NCBI RefSeq assembly: GCF_004959765.1
Contig: NZ_SJZD01000003.1
Span: 124,001-188,000 of the forward strand
Direction: 5' to 3'
From: Flavobacterium sp. H122
GTDB lineage: Bacteria > Bacteroidota > Bacteroidia > Flavobacteriales > Flavobacteriaceae
DNA: 64,000 nt
In this document: piece after piece, positions 8,331 to 18,632 of the stretch
Numbering within the stretch: position 1 is the first letter of the stretch
Layout: each line of letters opens with the position of its first letter
Program-made: the position numbers and the translations under genes
The notes under the pieces: generated by a model
The model's database searches: none
What the model saw: only the letters and a program-made list of their open reading frames with translations
Told to the model about the DNA's origin: nothing

Positions 8331-8376
8331 AAAATGAAAGAGGCAGTTTTAAGAAAAACTGCCTCTTTCATTTTTT
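8331..8376. terminator. Bidirectional terminator
   Basis: A perfect 20-bp stem: the arm starts AAAATGAAAGAGG at 8331, has a short AAGA-type loop, and the complement ends in a T run. It lies between two convergent genes and serves both. Confidence 0.9.
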
Positions 8377-8380
8377 AATT

Positions 8381-11300
8381 TTATCTTTTCAAACTAAAAT
8401 GTCCTTTCAGGTTTCTTCCATCCTCTAGTTGTATGGTATACCAGTAATCGTTAGCCGGTAGTGGATTACCCAAATACGTGCCGTCCCATCCCTGGCTTAG
8501 CGGACTAAGCTCTTTGAGTAGTTTGCCGAACCTGTCAAAAATTAAAATTTTGGTATTGGTGTTTATTGCCATACTAATTCCCTGAATGTTCCAGTAATCA
8601 TGGTAGCCATCACCGTTAGGGGTAAAAAAGGCAGGAATTCCTAGTACGCTCACCTCTTTTGAGCTAACCCCGCAACCGTTCAAGTCTTTTACATAAACAG
8701 TATATACCCCCGCAGGAATATTGCTGAAAACATTGGACTGTTGGAAGTCGGTATTATCTAGGCTATACACATAATCCCCATTACCGATAACCGTTACAAC
8801 TATACTGTTATTGTTAGACAAATCAGAAACCTGAACATCAGTGATAGTGGCCAGATCAGATGCGGAAACATTCATTGTTCTGGTTCTTGAACAACCGTAT
8901 GCATTGGTTACTTCAACGGTATATAAACCTTCCAGTGTAATATTCAAGGAATAATTGGTTTCATTGGTTAAAAGTGTTCCGTCTTTTTTCCAAACATAGG
9001 TATAATCAGTTGTAGGAGAATTGTCTAATAGACCAGCATCTAAAGTTTTGGTGATAGTTTGTGCATTACACACAATTTCGTTGCCTGAAAGATTTATTTT
9101 TGGGACAGGATGCACTACAAATGGAATCGAAATGCTAGCCATACAATTAGTGTTGGTTGGATTAATCACTTCCACTCGGATATTTTGTGTTCCTGTCATA
9201 AACGGATTAGGTAACGGGCTAGGCAACGGATTGTTGTTTTGATCGTAATAGTTGATCGTCAAACCTGTTTGATTGCCTAATATTGTATTGTGAAAAGTAG
9301 AGGTATCAAAAGCATATTTTCCGTCTTGGTTTACGGGATTGGCTTCGTCATCACAAATCGTAGTAAGAGAAGTGCTTATAGGAAACGCCTCAGGTAAATC
9401 ATCCACAATGAATTTAATCGTAGTTTCATACTGGCAACCCGTAGCAGTATTGTTTCGCACCACGACACGTAGGGTTTGTGAGGGTGTTACAAACGGATTG
9501 GGTAGCGGACTAGGTAACGGGTTATTGTTTTGGTCAAAATAGCTTACCGAGACATTGGTTACCCCATTCAAAAGTTCGCTTTGAACCGTTCCTGTATTAA
9601 AAGCGTAGTTCCCATCCTGATCGTCATCACAATGTTGGTACACTTTAGGTTGAACAATAGGAATGCGTTCTACATTTAGCGTTATATGTTGTCCTAAACC
9701 CAAACAATCGTTGTTGATTTTACTATCCACGCGTATGTAGATATTTTGTGTATTAGGGTAGCCTATGTTACTATAATTGGCTGTATCTGCAATAGCATTT
9801 TGCTCTGCCAGAGCATCAGCAAGATTACGGTAATAGGTGATGTTTAATTGCTGGCCTACAGGAAAAATGTTTTGGATTTGGGCTGTCACACTGCTAAAGT
9901 TAAAACTAGCCACCCTATCGGTATTGCTTCCTGAAAGGCTATCATCGCAAACGGTAAAGCTACGGGTAAAGGTAGCGGGGATTTGCGTCGTGGAAACATT
10001 AAGATTTAATTGGGCAATTCTAAAACAACCGTTGGTATTGACTATTTTCACATACACCACATCATTACTTACGGTTTGATTGGTGTATGTCGTTGGATTA
10101 GGAATGGGATTGTTCCCGCTTTGTGCATCAGTAGCCAATTTGTAATACGTAAAGGTTTCGTTTTGGTAATTGGCTGATATTTTGCTGTTGGCCTCGGTCA
10201 AATTAAATACACTAAATCCGTCAATATTGTCGTCGCATTGTTTTAGAAACACTGAGTAGGTGATTACAGGTTTAGGGAAAATTGTAATTTCACGGGTATT
10301 GGTTCTTATTCCCGTAGGAGTTGAAACAGTAGCCGTAACGGTATAAGTATTAGGTGTAAGGTAGGTGTGATTTCCATTAATAGCATTTTGTACAGGTGAG
10401 CCATCACCAAAATCCCAAGTAACTGCTGTAATATTTTGAATGCCGCTAATGGTGAATGTTGTATTGTCATTCTCGCAACTGGTATCCCATTGAATAACCG
10501 GAGTGTAGAACAATGAGGAAGTAAAAAAAGGTAACCCCATTTCGCAACGTTTATCATTAAGGTCAAGCATATTCGTTTGTACAGTGCAGCCTATTCCTAA
10601 TGTGTTGGGGTTATTGATTACACCCAGTTTTCTTTTAAAGAATTGAGCAATATAGATTTTATTATCAGGGCCTAGCTGTAGTGCACATGGTTGGATGTTA
10701 GGTGTGGTTATATCAAATGCACTTGAAGCAATATTAGGTGCATTAAGGTCATATTGGATGATTTTAAACAAGCCGGCAATTGAAATATATAATATATTGT
10801 TGTCAGGAGAAAATTCCGTACCATAAGACATTTCATTATCAGTGCCAAAATAAAGAATTTTTGGATTTGTTACTTGTCCTGAGGAACTGTCAAAATCAAA
10901 CAGTTCCGTATTTAGTAAACTACATACGGCTAACTTACTGCCGTCAGGTGAAATTTTCATGTATCCCCATACATTGTCTGTAGAACCAGAGACTACAGTT
11001 CCTGTATTAGAAAGTGTTGGGCTGTTGCTTAAGCCTGATGAACTTAATAAATGACTGTAAAATGTGTTATTTCCAAAACCATGTGTTACTACCCAATAAT
11101 CAACATTGTTAGCATGCTTTACAATTGCTATTTTTTCATTTGAAGGAGCATAAATTAAAATGTTTTTCTCGTTTGTCACATCACCTAGACTTCCGTTGAG
11201 GTTCATGTCAACTACCGAATACCGAAAACCATTAGGATGTACTTCATAATCCAAAGTAAAAATATAAAATAAATTGGGAGAACCAGGCTTAGGAACTATT

Positions 11301-11593
11301 GCAGTTTGCGTAGTTGACCAGTGTCCCGCTAAATCGTTACCATTAGACATGATTTGGTGATTCTTGTTCCATACTTTTACTCCGTCAGTATAAAATAACA
11401 AATTACCATTGCTGTCAGCTAAAGTAGCACAAGCTTCACTGGCAATCATTTGACTATCAGTGAGAGTGGTAATACTATTATCAGCATTAAACTTTATTCC
11501 TGCATTGCTCCCAAAATACCAAACACTCGCTTCTTTTTGAGAGTAAGCGAGTGTGGTGAAAAATAAAAAAAATATAATTTTTTTTAAAAACAT
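8381..11593 (-). CDS. Large surface protein with PKD domain and T9SS type B sorting domain
   Basis: 1070 residues. Signal peptide (TTLAYSQ cut), a propeller-like N-terminal half (about 20-370, starting WYFGSNAGIKFN), one PKD domain (about 380-440, TWDFGDGSP), four about-95-residue repeats each opening with a Cys-Asp-Asp motif (CDDNIDG, CDDSLSG, CDDDQDG, CDDEANP), and the C-terminal type B sorting domain (FFTPNGDGYHDYW to GHFSLKR). It should be exported by T9SS to the surface or medium as an adhesin-like protein. Its ATG overlaps the stop of the upstream lipoprotein by one base (TAATG), so translation is probably coupled. It is a paralogue of the protein at 54273-58310. Confidence 0.9.
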   Translation of the reverse strand: MFLKKIIFFLFFTTLAYSQKEASVWYFGSNAGIKFNADNSITTLTDSQMIASEACATLADSNGNLLFYTDGVKVWNKNHQIMSNGNDLAGHWSTTQTAIVPKPGSPNLFYIFTLDYEVHPNGFRYSVVDMNLNGSLGDVTNEKNILIYAPSNEKIAIVKHANNVDYWVVTHGFGNNTFYSHLLSSSGLSNSPTLSNTGTVVSGSTDNVWGYMKISPDGSKLAVCSLLNTELFDFDSSSGQVTNPKILYFGTDNEMSYGTEFSPDNNILYISIAGLFKIIQYDLNAPNIASSAFDITTPNIQPCALQLGPDNKIYIAQFFKRKLGVINNPNTLGIGCTVQTNMLDLNDKRCEMGLPFFTSSLFYTPVIQWDTSCENDNTTFTISGIQNITAVTWDFGDGSPVQNAINGNHTYLTPNTYTVTATVSTPTGIRTNTREITIFPKPVITYSVFLKQCDDNIDGFSVFNLTEANSKISANYQNETFTYYKLATDAQSGNNPIPNPTTYTNQTVSNDVVYVKIVNTNGCFRIAQLNLNVSTTQIPATFTRSFTVCDDSLSGSNTDRVASFNFSSVTAQIQNIFPVGQQLNITYYRNLADALAEQNAIADTANYSNIGYPNTQNIYIRVDSKINNDCLGLGQHITLNVERIPIVQPKVYQHCDDDQDGNYAFNTGTVQSELLNGVTNVSVSYFDQNNNPLPSPLPNPFVTPSQTLRVVVRNNTATGCQYETTIKFIVDDLPEAFPISTSLTTICDDEANPVNQDGKYAFDTSTFHNTILGNQTGLTINYYDQNNNPLPSPLPNPFMTGTQNIRVEVINPTNTNCMASISIPFVVHPVPKINLSGNEIVCNAQTITKTLDAGLLDNSPTTDYTYVWKKDGTLLTNETNYSLNITLEGLYTVEVTNAYGCSRTRTMNVSASDLATITDVQVSDLSNNNSIVVTVIGNGDYVYSLDNTDFQQSNVFSNIPAGVYTVYVKDLNGCGVSSKEVSVLGIPAFFTPNGDGYHDYWNIQGISMAINTNTKILIFDRFGKLLKELSPLSQGWDGTYLGNPLPANDYWYTIQLEDGRNLKGHFSLKR

Positions 11594-12282
11594 TATTTAA
11601 CAAATTTTATAGGAATTTTGTTTTTTGATTTTATTGTTCCATCAAAAATTTCATAACCATTTGCTTTAATTGTTTCAAGCTCTGTACGACTTAAATATTT
11701 TTGTGACTTACTATTATTATAACTAGTCATACATAACTCAATTTCATATTTTTTATTAGAGTTAAGTTCAACGATGGATTTAGGCTCCTCAATCATACAT
11801 CCAAATGGTAAAACTACAAACCATTCGAAATATAAAGTCTCTTTAGGATGTATAATAAAATTTTGCCCTTTGCTATAATATCTGAAATCATAATCTAATA
11901 ATTCAAATCTTAATTCTTCTTCATTTAGAAATCTTGAAGGTATCGATTTGTTGATTTTTACAATTTCATTTTTATCATCAAAAATATTAATATAAGACTT
12001 GTCTAACTTAATACTATTTTGATTAATAAGTTCTTTTTGAAAAGATTTAATATTGAAGAAATAAGTTTTATTGCTATTATTTGTTAATTTATAGGTTATT
12101 ATTGTTTTAGCTTTTTTAAATCTTTTAGATATTAAAGAGTCTTCATTCATAAAATCGCTGTATTTCTCAGCTTTAATATCTAAAGAGTTAATTTCTTTTG
12201 ATAATATTTCAAGTTTTAAATCTTGTCCGTTTGAACAACTTGAGAACAAAATAACTAAAAGGATGTAGTTTAAAAATTTCAT
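11593..12282 (-). CDS. Lipoprotein, candidate immunity protein for the RHS protein upstream
   Basis: 229 residues; signal peptide with lipobox LFSSC (Cys at 16) and a mature part of charged and beta-strand segments. I do not recognise a family. It follows the 2106-residue RHS gene after 20 bases, the place where polymorphic toxin loci keep the immunity gene, and a periplasmic lipid-anchored protein could neutralise a peptidase delivered to the envelope. This role is inferred from position only. Low GC and a Lys/Asn-rich composition fit a recently acquired cassette. Confidence 0.6.
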   Translation of the reverse strand: MKFLNYILLVILFSSCSNGQDLKLEILSKEINSLDIKAEKYSDFMNEDSLISKRFKKAKTIITYKLTNNSNKTYFFNIKSFQKELINQNSIKLDKSYINIFDDKNEIVKINKSIPSRFLNEEELRFELLDYDFRYYSKGQNFIIHPKETLYFEWFVVLPFGCMIEEPKSIVELNSNKKYEIELCMTSYNNSKSQKYLSRTELETIKANGYEIFDGTIKSKNKIPIKFVK

Positions 12283-12302
12283 AAGTGTACTTTTTTAGTA
12301 GT

Positions 12303-15300
12303 TTATTGATTCAGTTTGATCATTTTCTTAATTCCTTCATCTCTATTTCCAAGCCTCCATTCTACAGAATAAGCCATTCTTTCAGCTTCAGTTGTACTTA
12401 TACCCATATGTAAATTCTGGTAAACATGAGTGAGTTCGTGAAAAATTGTTGAAGCTAACCAATAATTGGAAATAAAAGCTCCGTTATATAGATATATTGT
12501 TTTTATTCCAGGTGTTTCCCCTCTTTTTTGACTACTACTCCTTCCCAAAAACTCAAAATTTGGTGAGCCAACAGATTTGTAAAAGTCATTTAATCCTTTT
12601 ACACTATAAACTATTTTCATTGCATGTAATTGGGCTTGTTCTTTAGTGTTATGTGGAGCTTCAATATCAGGATCCAATCCAGAATTTTTAAAACGGTCTA
12701 TTAATTTAAAATTAAAATCCAGTAAATCTTTTTTCTGTATTTGATATTCACGAAAATCGAAGGGATCATTTGTACCGCTACTTGCCATATCAAAACTTGA
12801 TTCGTTTTCCCAATTAACAGAAGTATTTACATAACTATGATTCTCCACAGGATTATTATTCATATACTCCATCTGTGCGGCAGTAGGTTGGTCGTAATTC
12901 ATAATATAACCATTTACGGCATCTGTAGCAGTTGTTGATACATAATTAAATACTGTTGGTCCAGCAGCTGAAGAAACTGCACCAGCCCATTGTCCCGCAT
13001 TCCATTCCAAAGGATTAGCATTGCCTGTAGCTTGCGCACCATGTATATAAGTAGAAACTAAAAACCCTACAACCCATCCCCAAATCTCTCCTGATGGGTC
13101 AGTATATTTGGTTGGGTTGTTCATTACATACGCATAACGGTTGTAGTTTTGCGTATTGGCTGGATCCTGAATATTATTATCAGGCTGTAAGAATCTATGA
13201 AATTTATGGTCATAGATACGCCCGTTCATGTTTATAATATCTACTCCTAACAGATGCTCATGTCCTGTATAGCCCCTGTCAATGAACATGGTTCCGGTTG
13301 TTGACGGAATGGTGGTTACGGCTCCGTTTTGATAGTTAATCATTTCACCCCAAACGTCAAACAAGCGTTTTTCTACCATGGTTCCTAAATCATCGGTAAT
13401 ACCTACAATGGTTCCTTGGTAATCGCGGTGAAGGTAATACATTTTTTGCGTAGTACCATCACTTTTTAACAGGGCAGGTGCTGAGTAAGCATCTCCTCCC
13501 AAATAGGTTATGAATTCCAGAGATGCAGGGGATGTAGTTTTTAATTTAATCTCCATTGTACCATCGGCAGCATAGTATTTACGGTAAGGTCTCGATTGTT
13601 TATCTGCATCAAGGCTGCCGTAATACATTACGGATCTGTTGTTATAAGTATTGTATTCGAAATCAATATATTCTTTCGATTCTACTTTAATGCTTATAGG
13701 ACTTTTAAAAACGGTATACGTTACATTTTGTATTTTAGGATCAAAGTAACTTAGCACTGGTGAAGTAGATGTTTGGTCAACTGGTGTTACTGATGAAACC
13801 TGATGCGGTTTTCCAGAAAATGTGTAGGCATAATCTCCTATATTGTTACTCGCAATGGTTCCATTATTGTTATAATTTTGTGTTTGTACACCTTGTGCAT
13901 TTTTATAGGTTGTAAGTCTGTCAGCCAGATCATACGACAATGTCTCATTCCATGCCCCAAACATATTATTTGACCTTGTCAATAAATTGCCTCGTATAGG
14001 ATCAAATGTATTGGTTAAAGTCATAATATTTGTGGTTGACTTATCATGTTTGTTTTGTGTAGGGAAACCGTATATGTCATACGTATTGTTTATAGCTACC
14101 CCGTTACCCAAACTTGCTGTTAAAATCTGACCTTGTGGATTTACCGTTTTGGTTTCCCATATTGGCAAGCCTGTCGAGTTATCTAAATTTTTCCATTTGT
14201 AACCATTTTTATAGACATTTGTTATCGTTCTTGAAGAGGACTTGTTATTACTTATATTTTGTGATGTATAGGTTTCTGTTGATGGACGGCCAAAAGCATC
14301 GTATGTAATAGTTTTGCTGAATTTCGCTTTGCCATTCAATTCTTCTGTAGTAGAAAGAATATTATAATATGCATCATACGTAAAGTTATTTGTCGTGAAT
14401 GAATTATTAGTATAATCATCTAGGCGGATGCTTTCAACCAATTTATTTGCGTTGTAAGTATATGTGCTTTTTGAGAATAAATTTCCACCGGCATCATTTA
14501 TCGTTTTACTGATTAATTTGCCTACGCTATTCAATTCATAAATGGTTTCACCTTGCCCTGCAACTTCCTCTTTGATTAATTCTCCAAAAGCGTTATAATC
14601 GTATTTTCTGTTTCCTGCTGAAGGATCAATTAATTCTTTTTTGCGACCCCAGCCATCTTGTACTATTGTTATGGTTGCCCCATTGCAGACAGTGGATTTT
14701 AAATTACCATTAGCAAAATAACTGTAATTAATAGTACCTCCAGGCGCTTCGGTTAATGAAACTGTTTGGTCTAATGAATTTCTGGTTGTTGTTTTCGGTT
14801 TAACACCGTCGTTTTCACTTACAGTTGTTCCTGAATAAGAATAAGTAGTTACTTTACCCGGTGAGCTTCCGGATTTTAAACTTATAGTTTGGATGACTCT
14901 CCCGTAAATATCATATTGGGTTTCGTTCCAAACATTTTGATTTCCGTTATTGGGTTGGGTAACAGTAGTCAACCTGTTATTGAAATCATATCCCTTATCT
15001 ACAAATGTACTGTTACCGTTAAGGTCTTTATTTTCTGTTTGAATTTCGCGGCCTACAGCATCATAGGTTACTTTTAAATAGCCCCCTTCCTCATTGGTTA
15101 TTTTTTTAGTAAAACCACCTTCATAAGTATTTGCATAAGTATAATTCTCTTTTTTACCATAAATATTACTTTTAGAAATCAGTTTTCCCCAAGTATCATA
15201 AGTATAGGTGTTTTTTAGACTGGAAGACGTCACAGAAGGAAAAGACTCTGTCAACAATAGTCCTTTGTTAAGATCATAGGTGTAATTTGTTATTAATCCT

Positions 15301-18300
15301 TCTATGTCGGTTTTCTTTGTTATAAAACGTCCTGATAAATCGTACTCAAATGAACTTACCCTAGATGTCATATTGGTTGCTGATAACGTTTTTCTGGTAA
15401 TATTTCCAAAAGCATCATATTGGTTGTCTTCAGTTAAATAATCTGTACCGTCCCCTTTTTTCTTTATTTGGGTTAATAAATTTGTATTATACGTATAGAC
15501 TTCCTCACTGCTTGTGGTATCGCCACTAGGATAAACTGTTGCCGTATAGTTTTTTTGAGTCAAACGATCCACCATATAAGGTGTAGTGATTGAATCGTAG
15601 TTTAGTGTTTGTGTAGCTGTTTTTTCAGTAACGCCCCCATTTTTATAGGTAGTAGTTATTTGAGTTGGACTGTTATTGGTATTATAGGTTAAGGTTTTTT
15701 CTACACTCGTACCTTCCAAACCATTAGTCTGGATTATTTTTGTAGGTTTTAGTTTGAAAACTTTATTAACTAATAATGGATTTTCAAAAACAGTATCTTC
15801 GTTATTGTAAATGGTTTGTGTTCTATTGATGAAAGATGTTCCAGAGTTTAATGTCAGGGTTGGAGAGGCTAATCCTAAAACAGAAAAACTATCTGTTTGT
15901 GCACCACGTTTGTTTATATCGAATTTTGTGATATTTGAAATAATTTGAGAAGTATCATTATACCAATTTGTTCTTAAAATTGAACGGAAGCCAAGGAAAC
16001 CTTGGCCTTCAAAATTTGTAGTAGCTCCATAATATTTAAAGTCTTGCACTTTGTAATTTGTGTTGTCAGCTTGTATAATTTTTGTAACTATTTTAAACTT
16101 TTTTGAAACTAAGATGTCATAATTTGGATAGTTTTCTAGTTGACTAGCGTTAGAGTAATGGCTGTTATAGTCTATGTTATTGTAAGTTATGTATTCTTCA
16201 TTGTTGTTATTCTTTATTTTTTTAAGTAGTTTGTTATCATTTATACTTGAGATGTCAAAAAACAATAATTTGTTAGCATTGTAATCTGCTATTGATAATA
16301 TATTTTTTGTAAAACTCTTATTGGTTTTTATGAAAAATGGTTGATAGACATAAATTGGCGAAGCATTTGTTTCAAAACTCCCTGTTGAAAAATTTAAAGT
16401 ATTGGATTTCCATACAGTCGAATTAATTCCTAGAACACCATTTTTCACAAAAGATTTTACAACTAGATCAATTTTATATGTATCTCTTTTAAAGGCTTTG
16501 GTAATTTGATAGCAATCAACTTCTTTTTGAGGGTCACATAGAGTTCCGTCTTGTTTAACGTATAATGTTGAATAAACAGTTTCTGAACTTGAATAAATTC
16601 TGTTTTTAGTAATGCTTAAAAAATCACTTTTTTTGTCATTATTAATGTCATAAATAAAAATAGTATTGTTTTCGTCCTCAGTAGGGATATCTGAAGGTAT
16701 TGTTTCGACTTTAAAACTGCTTCCTGTTGAATATAAAATAACTCTAGCAGTAGATGTAAACAAAATATCAGTTTTTCCATCACCATTGAAATCACCTTCA
16801 TGAATAGATTTTTTTGCATTATCTGAATATAAGTCAAACTTATATTTAAAATTAATGATTTCGTTTAATCCAGTATTAGTATCATTCAAATTATAAACAG
16901 CCACGTATGAATTAACATCGTTTTCAATATAAAGTATTATATCTGTTTTCCCATCTCCATTAATGTCGCCTGTATGAACTACTAGGTTTTTCTTATAGGA
17001 ATAATTGTCATAATATTTTACTTCACCTAGATACTGAGTATAATCTACAGTTGCGCGTTTGTCTAAATTGACAAAATAAAATTTAATTTTATCTGTTAGT
17101 TGTCTTTCACCAGTAAAAGCAACTACGTCTAATAAACCATCCCCATTGAAATCACCTTTTAAAAAATTTGTTTTTTGTCCATCAAAATTTTCAAGTTTCT
17201 TTGTTTCGTTAAGTTGTATGACGTCCGTTGAACTTTTTGAATAAATTTTAAATAAAATATCAACGCCAACTCTTTCGATGTCACACCATCCTTGCTTATT
17301 TGCAATTTTATTTCCTGAGGTGTTATAGTCCAAGCCGTCAAAAGTAAAAGTATCTAATATAGCATCTCCATTAACAATATGTGGAGTAGAAGTTCTTGTG
17401 CCTTGAATGTACCCAGCAGAAGTTTCATCAAAATTTAAAAATAAATCAGAATTTCTAATAATTGTTTGGTTCGTTATAGTGTCTGAATTGCTCTTTATTA
17501 TCATATCTAACTCCCCATTTCCATCAAAATCTCCTAATACCGGTTGAAATTTTCGTGCAGTCACCATTGCTTCACCTCCTGATACTATGTCTTTTTTGTT
17601 CAAAAATTGCATTGTTATTTGATTGTCACTTCCATATACAAACTCAACAGGAGTTAATAATTTAATACCATCACCAGATTTTTCCTGTATTTTGGTTAGT
17701 CTTTCATAACCTGTTATTATATCATGAGTTAAGGTGTAGTTCTTATAGCCTACATTATTTCCTAGTATCTTTATTTCACTTAATATTTTGCCATCAATTA
17801 TTTCGTATCCTCCTTGAAAATATTGTTCAGCATTGTTTCTTGTTTTGTAGATGAACTGCACTTCATTGATACTGGCACTTGAATCTAAAATACCATATTT
17901 AATGGATGAGATGTATAAAAAATTATTTGAATTAGTGTAGTTGTAATTTATTTTTAATCCTTGAGGATTTACCCAAGTATTTATTTTATAGTTCGTGTTA
18001 TATCCTCCATTTTCTGCATCGTAGATAGCATAAGATCCATCTGGGTATAGTACTTTAAAATAAAACCTTGTGGGGTTGCCACTAATTGGGAAAGTCATGA
18101 TCTTTACGTTAGAGTGATTTTCAGTAACGTATGTTGCACCTGCTTCACCGTAAGTGCCTGTCTCTAAAATTAATCGTTGTCCATCCAGCGCAAAACGGTC
18201 ATTACTGTCCAAGTCTACCGGGTCATTAAACCCATCATGAAACTTGGTGGCAGGAATTCTTGTTATGGATGATAACCCGGAAACATTCCAGCCATAACCG

Positions 18301-18623
18301 GCTAATCCTACTCCTCCCTGACTATTATAAGAAAGTGAGAGTTTGGGTTCTATGCCATTAATACCTGGTGGTACTTGAATAGGAACGGTGTAATTAGCTG
18401 CCCCCGTTAAAGATACGGACAGTTCACCTCTGGTTTTGCCGACTTCTGTTGGTAAAGGAGGGTCTACCGGGTCTACCGGGTCTAATGGGTCATAGGGATC
18501 GTTAGGGTCGATTGGTTCCTCTCTTAAAGTTTGTTGTCCAGTATTTACTTTGTTTTGCTTGTCAGACTGTGAAAAAGTAGTTATTGAAAAAAGGAAAGTT
18601 GTAAAAAGAATAATTTTTTTCAT
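12303..18623 (-). CDS. SpvB/FG-GAP/RHS-repeat protein with C-terminal HExxH (metallopeptidase-like) tip
   Basis: 2106 residues. Signal peptide (TTFSQ), a Pro/Asp-rich linker of repeated DP units, an SpvB-like domain (about 60-330, GELSVSLTGAANYTVPIQV), five FG-GAP/VCBS calcium-type motifs (GDFDGNGELD, GDFNGDGLLD, GDINGDGKTD, GDFNGDGKTD, YDINNDKKSD), many YD repeats, and the RHS core (GRIYDHKFHRFLQPD, then YNRYAYVMNNPTKYTDPSGE) that marks the junction to the variable tip. The tip carries HELTHVYQ (His2062, Glu2063, His2066) with Glu2079 and Glu2081 as possible third zinc ligands. Expected role: a secreted polymorphic toxin that cuts proteins in a competing cell. Toxicity itself is inferred. 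No sorting domain is seen on this protein. Confidence 0.85.
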   Translation of the reverse strand: MKKIILFTTFLFSITTFSQSDKQNKVNTGQQTLREEPIDPNDPYDPLDPVDPVDPPLPTEVGKTRGELSVSLTGAANYTVPIQVPPGINGIEPKLSLSYNSQGGVGLAGYGWNVSGLSSITRIPATKFHDGFNDPVDLDSNDRFALDGQRLILETGTYGEAGATYVTENHSNVKIMTFPISGNPTRFYFKVLYPDGSYAIYDAENGGYNTNYKINTWVNPQGLKINYNYTNSNNFLYISSIKYGILDSSASINEVQFIYKTRNNAEQYFQGGYEIIDGKILSEIKILGNNVGYKNYTLTHDIITGYERLTKIQEKSGDGIKLLTPVEFVYGSDNQITMQFLNKKDIVSGGEAMVTARKFQPVLGDFDGNGELDMIIKSNSDTITNQTIIRNSDLFLNFDETSAGYIQGTRTSTPHIVNGDAILDTFTFDGLDYNTSGNKIANKQGWCDIERVGVDILFKIYSKSSTDVIQLNETKKLENFDGQKTNFLKGDFNGDGLLDVVAFTGERQLTDKIKFYFVNLDKRATVDYTQYLGEVKYYDNYSYKKNLVVHTGDINGDGKTDIILYIENDVNSYVAVYNLNDTNTGLNEIINFKYKFDLYSDNAKKSIHEGDFNGDGKTDILFTSTARVILYSTGSSFKVETIPSDIPTEDENNTIFIYDINNDKKSDFLSITKNRIYSSSETVYSTLYVKQDGTLCDPQKEVDCYQITKAFKRDTYKIDLVVKSFVKNGVLGINSTVWKSNTLNFSTGSFETNASPIYVYQPFFIKTNKSFTKNILSIADYNANKLLFFDISSINDNKLLKKIKNNNNEEYITYNNIDYNSHYSNASQLENYPNYDILVSKKFKIVTKIIQADNTNYKVQDFKYYGATTNFEGQGFLGFRSILRTNWYNDTSQIISNITKFDINKRGAQTDSFSVLGLASPTLTLNSGTSFINRTQTIYNNEDTVFENPLLVNKVFKLKPTKIIQTNGLEGTSVEKTLTYNTNNSPTQITTTYKNGGVTEKTATQTLNYDSITTPYMVDRLTQKNYTATVYPSGDTTSSEEVYTYNTNLLTQIKKKGDGTDYLTEDNQYDAFGNITRKTLSATNMTSRVSSFEYDLSGRFITKKTDIEGLITNYTYDLNKGLLLTESFPSVTSSSLKNTYTYDTWGKLISKSNIYGKKENYTYANTYEGGFTKKITNEEGGYLKVTYDAVGREIQTENKDLNGNSTFVDKGYDFNNRLTTVTQPNNGNQNVWNETQYDIYGRVIQTISLKSGSSPGKVTTYSYSGTTVSENDGVKPKTTTRNSLDQTVSLTEAPGGTINYSYFANGNLKSTVCNGATITIVQDGWGRKKELIDPSAGNRKYDYNAFGELIKEEVAGQGETIYELNSVGKLISKTINDAGGNLFSKSTYTYNANKLVESIRLDDYTNNSFTTNNFTYDAYYNILSTTEELNGKAKFSKTITYDAFGRPSTETYTSQNISNNKSSSRTITNVYKNGYKWKNLDNSTGLPIWETKTVNPQGQILTASLGNGVAINNTYDIYGFPTQNKHDKSTTNIMTLTNTFDPIRGNLLTRSNNMFGAWNETLSYDLADRLTTYKNAQGVQTQNYNNNGTIASNNIGDYAYTFSGKPHQVSSVTPVDQTSTSPVLSYFDPKIQNVTYTVFKSPISIKVESKEYIDFEYNTYNNRSVMYYGSLDADKQSRPYRKYYAADGTMEIKLKTTSPASLEFITYLGGDAYSAPALLKSDGTTQKMYYLHRDYQGTIVGITDDLGTMVEKRLFDVWGEMINYQNGAVTTIPSTTGTMFIDRGYTGHEHLLGVDIINMNGRIYDHKFHRFLQPDNNIQDPANTQNYNRYAYVMNNPTKYTDPSGEIWGWVVGFLVSTYIHGAQATGNANPLEWNAGQWAGAVSSAAGPTVFNYVSTTATDAVNGYIMNYDQPTAAQMEYMNNNPVENHSYVNTSVNWENESSFDMASSGTNDPFDFREYQIQKKDLLDFNFKLIDRFKNSGLDPDIEAPHNTKEQAQLHAMKIVYSVKGLNDFYKSVGSPNFEFLGRSSSQKRGETPGIKTIYLYNGAFISNYWLASTIFHELTHVYQNLHMGISTTEAERMAYSVEWRLGNRDEGIKKMIKLNQ
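18460..18513 (-). repeat. Short tandem repeat coding for DP-rich linker
   Basis: 9-base units of the form GGGTCTACC (plus strand) recur, first exact and then degenerate. On the minus strand they encode repeated Asp-Pro just after the RHS signal peptide. Confidence 0.7.
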
Positions 18624-18632
18624 CTCAGCGCT

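Noticed and set aside
12303..18623. T9SS sorting domain on the large RHS protein
   Set aside because: The C-terminus ends in the HExxH tip; no type A or type B sorting motif is present.
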